Source of the DNA: Acidobacteriota bacterium
GTDB taxonomy: Bacteria; Acidobacteriota; Vicinamibacteria; Vicinamibacterales; SCN-69-37
NCBI GenBank assembly: GCA_021824055.1
Contig: JAKALV010000122.1
Coordinates: 1 to 9,381 of the forward strand
Direction: 5' to 3'
Length of the DNA: 9,381 nt
The stretch's first letter is position 1; the number at the start of each line of letters is the position of its first letter. The position numbers and the translations under genes are program-made. Below are positions 5,623 to 9,381 of this stretch, piece by piece. Under the pieces are notes generated by a model. The model was not told the DNA's origin, searched no databases, and worked only from the letters and a program-made list of their open reading frames with translations.

Positions 5623-6105
5623 CAGCTGGGGGAGCCCTTCCAGGGCGGACCAGGTGTCCGGATCCTGGGTCAGCAGGGTGTTCAGGTACAAGGCCACAGC
5701 GTCCGCCGGGAATTTCCCAGTCAGGCTTGCGGCCGCGGCCGCGATCTTCTCGGGCGGGGGCGGGGCCATCTCTTCGGCCGTGATCAGGCCGTCCTCGTGG
5801 GCGATGCCCAGCGCGTCCAGAAACGCCGCCATCATGGCCCGCTCGGCGGCCAGGTGATACGCGATCAGGGCGCGGGTCGCGACCGTCTCGGACACGTCCC
5901 CGAGGTGCGCCAGCTGTTTCGCGCGGCGCTCGAGGGGCTGCTGCTGCACGCTCTTCGGCCGGAATTTCAGCTTGCGCGCGATCGCGACGACGGCCTCCAT
6001 CTGCTGCTCGAGTCCGTTCTCATCCTGCCAGAACGCTTCCGCGGCCGCGATGCGCTTGTCGATCGGCATGTTCTTCCACAATACGGAGGGGCGAACGGAC
6101 GGCAT
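5614..6105 (-). CDS. Conserved-looking cytoplasmic protein of unknown function
   Basis: A predicted 163-residue, mostly helical protein with no signal peptide, membrane helix or recognised catalytic motif. Visible features are VLWKNMPIDKRIAAAEAFW near the N-terminus, a KFRPKSVQQQPLERRAKQLAHL stretch interrupted by basic residues, then a helical block with MMAAFLDALGIAHEDGLI, a PPPP hinge, and an acidic end (LLTQDPDTWSALEGL). The sequence is rich in ordered helix-formers and reads as a genuine folded domain. Start choice is uncertain: ATG at 6114 abuts a -10-like hexamer and so would lie outside a transcript from it; ATG at 6105 lies 9 nt after that hexamer and fits a leaderless start; ATG at 6069 has GGAAGA just upstream. 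I prefer 6105. It is divergent from the MFS gene and 78 bp upstream of the secreted unknown, which has its own promoter. Confidence 0.7.
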   Translation of the reverse strand: MPSVRPSVLWKNMPIDKRIAAAEAFWQDENGLEQQMEAVVAIARKLKFRPKSVQQQPLERRAKQLAHLGDVSETVATRALIAYHLAAERAMMAAFLDALGIAHEDGLITAEEMAPPPPEKIAAAAASLTGKFPADAVALYLNTLLTQDPDTWSALEGLPQLNH

Positions 6106-6114
6106 GCCCAGCAT

Positions 6115-6122
6115 CTTATACT
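6115..6122. promoter_or_regulatory. Putative shared, two-way -10 element between divergent starts
   Basis: The octamer CTTATACT reads TATACT on plus (6117-6122) and TATAAG on minus (6120-6115), each five of six matches to TATAAT. The plus hexamer ends 10 nt before the ATG at 6133, the minus one 9 nt before the ATG at 6105. No Shine-Dalgarno precedes either ATG, and no clear -35 was found. Confidence 0.4.
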
Positions 6123-6132
6123 GGCTGGATTC

Positions 6133-7332
6133 ATGTCCTCACCCGGCGCCGAGCGTGACGCTGCGCTCTTTACCCCGCGGTTTTTCGCGCTGTTTGCGTT
6201 CACGTTCACGGTCTTCATTTCGCTGTTTCAGCTGCTGCCGACGGCGCCGTATCGCATCCTCGCGATCGGCGGTTCGACCGCGGCGGCCGGGTTGTTTCTC
6301 GGCGGACTGACCTACGCGTCCGCGCTGTCCGCGCCGTTTACCGGCTCGCTCGTCGATCGCCTCGGCCAGCGCCGCGTGCTCATCGTCACCAGCCTGATCA
6401 TCGCGGGCTTCTCGGCGATGTACTCCATCACGACGAATCACATTCTGATGATCGTGCTCGTGGTGATTCACGGCATCTTCTGGTCGGGTCTGCTCACGGC
6501 ATCGGGCGCCTACATGGCCGCCATTCTGCCGGAGCGCCGCCGCGCCGAAGGTCTGGGTTACTGGGGGTTCGCGTCGATCGCCGCCATCGGCATCGCGCCG
6601 ACGTTCGGGTTCATCGTTTACCACTTCGGCTGGTTCACGCTCTGCATGGAGATGGTGGGGCTGAATCTGCTGATGGCGTTCATCGCCTGGAGGCTGCCGG
6701 AGCTCGAGCCTCACGCCCCGCCGGCGAAGTTGAGCGCGCCTCCGGTGAAGCGGGCCGAGCTGATTGAATGGAACAGCCTGTTCCTGTCCGTGACGATGTC
6801 GCTAATCTCGTTCGGGTACGGCGCGCTGACCAGTTTCTCGGCGCTCTTCGCGGACGCGCTGGGTGTCAGGCCGCGCAGCCTGTTTCTGATCACCATGGCG
6901 CTCAGCATGTTCGCCGGCCGCCTGCTGATCGGGCGCGCGATCGATCGCATCGGGCACCGGCGCGTGCTGGTGCCGTCGCTCGCGCTGTCGGCGGCGGGCC
7001 TCGCGGCCACCGCGCTCAGCACCGGTCCGGTGATGCTGGGCGTGGCGGGCTTGCTGTTCGGCCTCGGGTTCGGTTTGATGTGGCCGGCGTTTGCCGCGCT
7101 CATCATCGGCCAGAGCGGACCGGCGCGCCGCGGCGCGGCGTACGGTGCGATGATTGCGGCGTTCGATACCGGCATCGGCACCGGATCCACCGTGCTTGGC
7201 GTGGTGATCCAGCAGTTCGGCTATCGTCCGGCGTTTGCGGCCGCGGCCGCGTTGGCGGCGCTGTCCGCGCCCTATTTCTTGCTCGTGGAACGGCGGCAGG
7301 CTCGGCCGGCCGCCGGGGAACATCATGCTTAA
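6133..7332 (+). CDS. Major facilitator superfamily (MFS) transporter
   Basis: A 399-residue protein of about 12 transmembrane helices in two halves, the standard MFS size. The signature cytoplasmic loop motif (GxxxDRxGxRR) occurs in both halves: GSLVDRLGQRR at 71-81 and GRAIDRIGHRR at 267-277. The halves are joined by a cytoplasmic loop around LPELEPHAPPAKLSAPPVKR. A Gly-rich helix (LLFGLGFGLMWP) lies in the C-terminal half. Substrate cannot be told; the overlapping hydrolase gene suggests import of a small organic acid or related compound, but efflux is also possible. The frame stays open to 5617, but that part is antisense to the neighbouring gene and reads as Arg/Gly-rich shadow; ATG at 6133 starts the membrane-protein sequence and lies 10 nt after a -10-like hexamer. 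It shares 8 bp with the next gene. Confidence 0.88.
   Translation: MSSPGAERDAALFTPRFFALFAFTFTVFISLFQLLPTAPYRILAIGGSTAAAGLFLGGLTYASALSAPFTGSLVDRLGQRRVLIVTSLIIAGFSAMYSITTNHILMIVLVVIHGIFWSGLLTASGAYMAAILPERRRAEGLGYWGFASIAAIGIAPTFGFIVYHFGWFTLCMEMVGLNLLMAFIAWRLPELEPHAPPAKLSAPPVKRAELIEWNSLFLSVTMSLISFGYGALTSFSALFADALGVRPRSLFLITMALSMFAGRLLIGRAIDRIGHRRVLVPSLALSAAGLAATALSTGPVMLGVAGLLFGLGFGLMWPAFAALIIGQSGPARRGAAYGAMIAAFDTGIGTGSTVLGVVIQQFGYRPAFAAAAALAALSAPYFLLVERRQARPAAGEHHA
7315..7320 (+). promoter_or_regulatory. Ribosome binding site GGGGAA for the hydrolase gene
   Basis: GGGGAA ends 4 nt before the ATG at 7325. It lies inside the last codons of the MFS gene and picks this ATG rather than the in-frame upstream GTG/ATG codons, which shadow the transporter. 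Confidence 0.5.
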
Positions 7333-8218
7333 CGACGCGCACTGTCATTTCTTTTCCGGCCAGTTCTTCCGCACGCTCGGCCGCAGCATGTCGGATTTCA
7401 CGGGCGATGGCGCCGTCGAGTTGCCGAAGCGGCTCGGTTGGGACGCGCCCGGTGGTGATGAGGTGCTGGCGGATCGGTGGGTCACGGAGCTCGATCAGCA
7501 CGGCGTGAAGCGCGCCGTGTTGATTTCGAGCGTGCCGGGCGATGACGCGTCCGTGTCGGCCGCGGTCGCGCGGCATGCCGGCCGGTTTGTCGGCGCGTTC
7601 ATGTTCAATCCGGCCTCGCCGGATGCCGATGCCGAGATCGAGCGCGCGTTTCAGAATCCGCGGCTGCGCATGGCGTGTCTGTTTCCGGCCATGCACGGCT
7701 GCGCCGTGGACGATCCGGCGTCGGATGCGGTGTTTGCGGCGGCGCAGCAGCACGGCCGCGCGGTGTTCGTGCATTGCGGCGTGCTGGCGATCGGCGTCCG
7801 CAAGAAGCTCGGCCTGTCGAGCCCGTTCGATCTTCGGCTCGGCGATCCGCTCGCCGTGGCGGCGATGGCCGTGCATTATCCCGAGGTGCCGGTGATCATC
7901 CCGCACTTCGGCGCCGGGCTGTTCCGCGAGGCGCTGATGGCCGCGTCGGCCGCGCCGAATGTGCTGCTCGACACGTCCAGCTCGAACAGCTGGATCCGGA
8001 TGCATCCCCACCTCACGCTGCGCGATGTCTACGCGCGCGCCATCGATATCGTGGGCCCGTCGCGGCTGCTGTTCGGCACAGACTCGTCGTTCTTTCCCCG
8101 CGGCTGGCAGAAGCAGATCCACGAAGAACACATGGAGGTGCTCACCGACCTCGATGTCGACAGCGCGTCGCAGCATCAGATCTTCGGCGGCAATTTCGAC
8201 CGGGTGTTTGGGGCCTGA
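7325..8218 (+). CDS. Metal-dependent amidohydrolase/decarboxylase, COG2159 (Amidohydrolase_2, ACMSD-like)
   Basis: A 297-residue cytoplasmic TIM-barrel enzyme. The metal and catalytic residues of the Amidohydrolase_2 family are all visible: H6-x-H8 in DAHCHFF, H150 in VFVHCG, H194 in VIIPHFGAG, and D253 in LLFGTDSSFF. The family includes aminocarboxymuconate-semialdehyde decarboxylase and other non-oxidative decarboxylases as well as hydrolases, so the actual reaction is not fixed; the length and motif layout fit it well. A NVLLDTSSSNSW stretch between H194 and D253 is typical of the barrel. The ATG at 7325 overlaps the MFS stop by 8 bp and has GGGGAA upstream, so it is translated from the same message. 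Transporter plus this enzyme suggests uptake and breakdown of one compound (inference). Confidence 0.85.
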   Translation: MLNDAHCHFFSGQFFRTLGRSMSDFTGDGAVELPKRLGWDAPGGDEVLADRWVTELDQHGVKRAVLISSVPGDDASVSAAVARHAGRFVGAFMFNPASPDADAEIERAFQNPRLRMACLFPAMHGCAVDDPASDAVFAAAQQHGRAVFVHCGVLAIGVRKKLGLSSPFDLRLGDPLAVAAMAVHYPEVPVIIPHFGAGLFREALMAASAAPNVLLDTSSSNSWIRMHPHLTLRDVYARAIDIVGPSRLLFGTDSSFFPRGWQKQIHEEHMEVLTDLDVDSASQHQIFGGNFDRVFGA

Positions 8219-8230
8219 CCAAACCGAATC

Positions 8231-8292
8231 AACCGTGAAGGACGTGAAGAACGTAAAGACATTCCTTCACGTTCTTCACGCGCTCCACGGTT
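8231..8292. repeat. Imperfect long palindrome containing 9-bp GTGAAGRAC repeats
   Basis: Outer arms AACCGTG (8231-8237) and CACGGTT (8286-8292) and inner arms CGTGAAGAACGT (8243-8254) and ACGTTCTTCACG (8269-8280) pair perfectly, separated by 5-nt mismatched bulges on each side and capped by a 14-nt loop. The left arm is three tandem units: GTGAAGGAC, GTGAAGAAC, GTAAAGAC. It begins 12 bp after the hydrolase stop. It could end transcription (no T-tract) or be a dispersed intergenic repeat. The rest of 8219-8354 contains no gene; the only other signal is the -10-like hexamer at 8341. Confidence 0.75.
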
Positions 8293-8340
8293 AATCGCCC
8301 GCCCTCCGGCCAACCGGGGCGCACGCGGCCAAGTACGGCC

Positions 8341-8346
8341 TACAAT
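8341..8346 (+). promoter_or_regulatory. Putative -10 element (TACAAT) for the YtcJ-type gene
   Basis: TACAAT matches TATAAT at five of six bases and ends 8 nt before the ATG at 8355. No Shine-Dalgarno lies between, so the message would be leaderless or nearly so. No clear -35 is seen about 17 bp upstream. Confidence 0.4.
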
Positions 8347-8354
8347 GCTCTTCC

Positions 8355-9381
8355 ATGAAGCGCATCACCCTCGTTGCCACCGTTGCTGTCACGTCCATTC
8401 TCGGCGTCCCGCTGGCCGGGCAGCGCGGGGGCATGCCGCCGTCGCAGGCTGCCGCGGTGCGCACGCCCATGGTGGCGCCGGCGGATCTCGTGCTCACCAA
8501 CGGCCGCATCATCACCATGGATGACGCCCGGCCGGAGGGTGAGGCGATCGCGATGACCGCCGGCAAGGTCACGTATGTCGGCACCGGCGTCGACATCATG
8601 CGGTACATCGGCAAGAAGACCGAGGTCATCGATCTCAACGGCGCGTTGGCCATGCCGGGGTTCATCGAGGGTCACGGGCATTTCACCGGCATCGGCGAAG
8701 CCAAGCTCGGTCTCGAGCTCATGCACACGAAGAGCTGGGATGAGATCGTGGCGATGGTGGGCGAGGCGGCGAAGAAGGCGCGGCCGGGACAGTGGATCGT
8801 GGGGCGCGGCTGGCATCAGGAGAAGTGGAATGCGGCGCCGCAGCCGAATGTCGAAGGTTTTCCGCTGCACGCGTCGCTTGACGCCGTGTCGCCGGACAAT
8901 CCCGTCGTGCTCACGCACGCGAGCGGCCACGCGAGTTTTGTGAACGGCCTCGCGCTCAAGCTGTCGAACATCACCCGGGACACGCCGAATCCGAGCGGCG
9001 GCGAAATCCTCAAGGACCAGGACGGCAATCCGACCGGTCTGCTGCGCGAGCGCGCGAGCGGACTCGTCAAGCGCGGCGCCGGCGAACCCGCGCCGACCGC
9101 GGCGGAACGGGCCGAGCGGAGCCTGCGCGTGATCGAGCTGGCGGATCAGGAATTATCGCAGAAGGGCATCACGACGTTTCATGACGCCGGCACCGGAACG
9201 GCCACGATCGACGCATACAAGGCCGCCATCGCGGCCGGAAAGCTGAAGACGCGCATGTACGTGATGATCGAGGGGAGCCCCGCGATGCTGGCGGCCAATC
9301 TCGACAAGTACCGCATGATCGAAGGGCTGGACGATCACCTCACCGTGCGGTCGATCAAGGTGCATTTCGACGGCGCGCTGG
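8355..9381 (+). CDS. Secreted YtcJ-type amidohydrolase (Amidohydro_3), N-terminal part
   Basis: The frame runs open for 342 residues to the right edge, so the gene is cut; family members are usually about 550-600 residues. Residues 1-22 are a signal peptide (MKR, hydrophobic core, then LAGQ), so it acts outside the cytoplasm. A beta domain follows (ADLVLTNGRIITMDDARPEG, then AIAMTAGKVTYVG), then the metal-binding H107-G-H109 in MPGFIEGHGHF. Later segments are characteristic of this group: GQWIVGRGWHQEKW, VVLTHASGHASFVNGLALKL, GLLRERA, GITTFHDAG, and KVHFDGAL at the edge. These enzymes hydrolyse amide-like bonds in small molecules, but substrates are mostly unknown. The remaining metal ligands lie beyond the window. 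ATG at 8355 opens directly onto the signal peptide. Confidence 0.88.
   Translation, partial: MKRITLVATVAVTSILGVPLAGQRGGMPPSQAAAVRTPMVAPADLVLTNGRIITMDDARPEGEAIAMTAGKVTYVGTGVDIMRYIGKKTEVIDLNGALAMPGFIEGHGHFTGIGEAKLGLELMHTKSWDEIVAMVGEAAKKARPGQWIVGRGWHQEKWNAAPQPNVEGFPLHASLDAVSPDNPVVLTHASGHASFVNGLALKLSNITRDTPNPSGGEILKDQDGNPTGLLRERASGLVKRGAGEPAPTAAERAERSLRVIELADQELSQKGITTFHDAGTGTATIDAYKAAIAAGKLKTRMYVMIEGSPAMLAANLDKYRMIEGLDDHLTVRSIKVHFDGAL

Noticed and set aside
5617..6132. 172-codon upstream extension of the MFS frame
   Set aside because: It is antisense to the unknown minus gene, reads as Gly/Arg/His-rich sequence, and would place a soluble extension before the first membrane helix. A -10-like hexamer lies just before the ATG at 6133.
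7103..8176. 357-codon open frame on the minus strand
   Set aside because: Antisense to the MFS and COG2159 genes, with an Arg/His/Ala-rich product and no recognisable domain.
8231..8292. Small protein gene or riboswitch in the gap before the YtcJ-type gene
   Set aside because: The only open frame is a read-through of the repeat itself (Val-Lys-Asp/Asn units), and the structure is a simple palindrome at the end of the previous gene, with no conserved aptamer form that I recognise.

Overview
This is a GC-rich, densely packed bacterial chromosomal segment. It has eight complete protein genes plus one cut at each edge. High GC, secreted M61 and YtcJ-type metallohydrolases, several conserved proteins of unknown function, and GTAG-hairpin intergenic repeats together suggest Acidobacteriota, perhaps a Vicinamibacteria-like lineage. 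That placement is inference from protein flavour; no rRNA or marker gene is present. I saw no tRNA, rRNA, CRISPR array, transposase or phage gene.

Layout. (1) 3-1207, plus: the end of a multi-pass membrane protein, overlapped by ATGA with a GDYXXLXY-like anchored protein. (2) 1176-2093, minus: a secreted serine hydrolase with the class A beta-lactamase fold motifs, whose 3' end overlaps the previous gene convergently. (3) 2120-4845, plus: a two-gene unit of an unknown N-terminal domain fused to a plant-type [2Fe-2S] ferredoxin domain, then (ATGA overlap) a secreted M61 metallopeptidase with a PDZ domain. (4) 4846-4939: a repeat cluster of three 17-bp tandem units leading into two inverted GTAG-hairpin elements, resembling a REP/BIME. 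(5) 4936-6105, minus: two genes of unknown function. The downstream one encodes a secreted protein, has a perfect-looking sigma-54 promoter in front of it and a terminator-like hairpin inside its coding sequence. (6) 6133-8218, plus: an MFS transporter overlapping a COG2159-type metal-dependent hydrolase/decarboxylase, probably an uptake-and-breakdown pair. (7) 8219-8354: a long imperfect palindrome. (8) 8355 to the edge, plus: a secreted YtcJ-type amidohydrolase, cut off.

Regulation. Genes that start a transcript tend to lack a Shine-Dalgarno sequence and instead carry a -10-like hexamer 8-10 nt before the start codon (2093, 2120, 6105, 6133, 8355), the arrangement expected of leaderless mRNAs. 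At both divergent gene pairs one near-palindromic AT-rich octamer could serve as -10 element in both directions. Genes inside operons use ATGA or short overlaps. The exception is the secreted unknown at 4936-5535, which has a -24/-12 promoter.

The items most worth following up are the ferredoxin fusion coupled to the peptidase, the sigma-54-driven unknown gene with an internal terminator-like hairpin, the shared -10/leaderless pattern, and the GTAG-hairpin repeat pair that supplies a stop codon.
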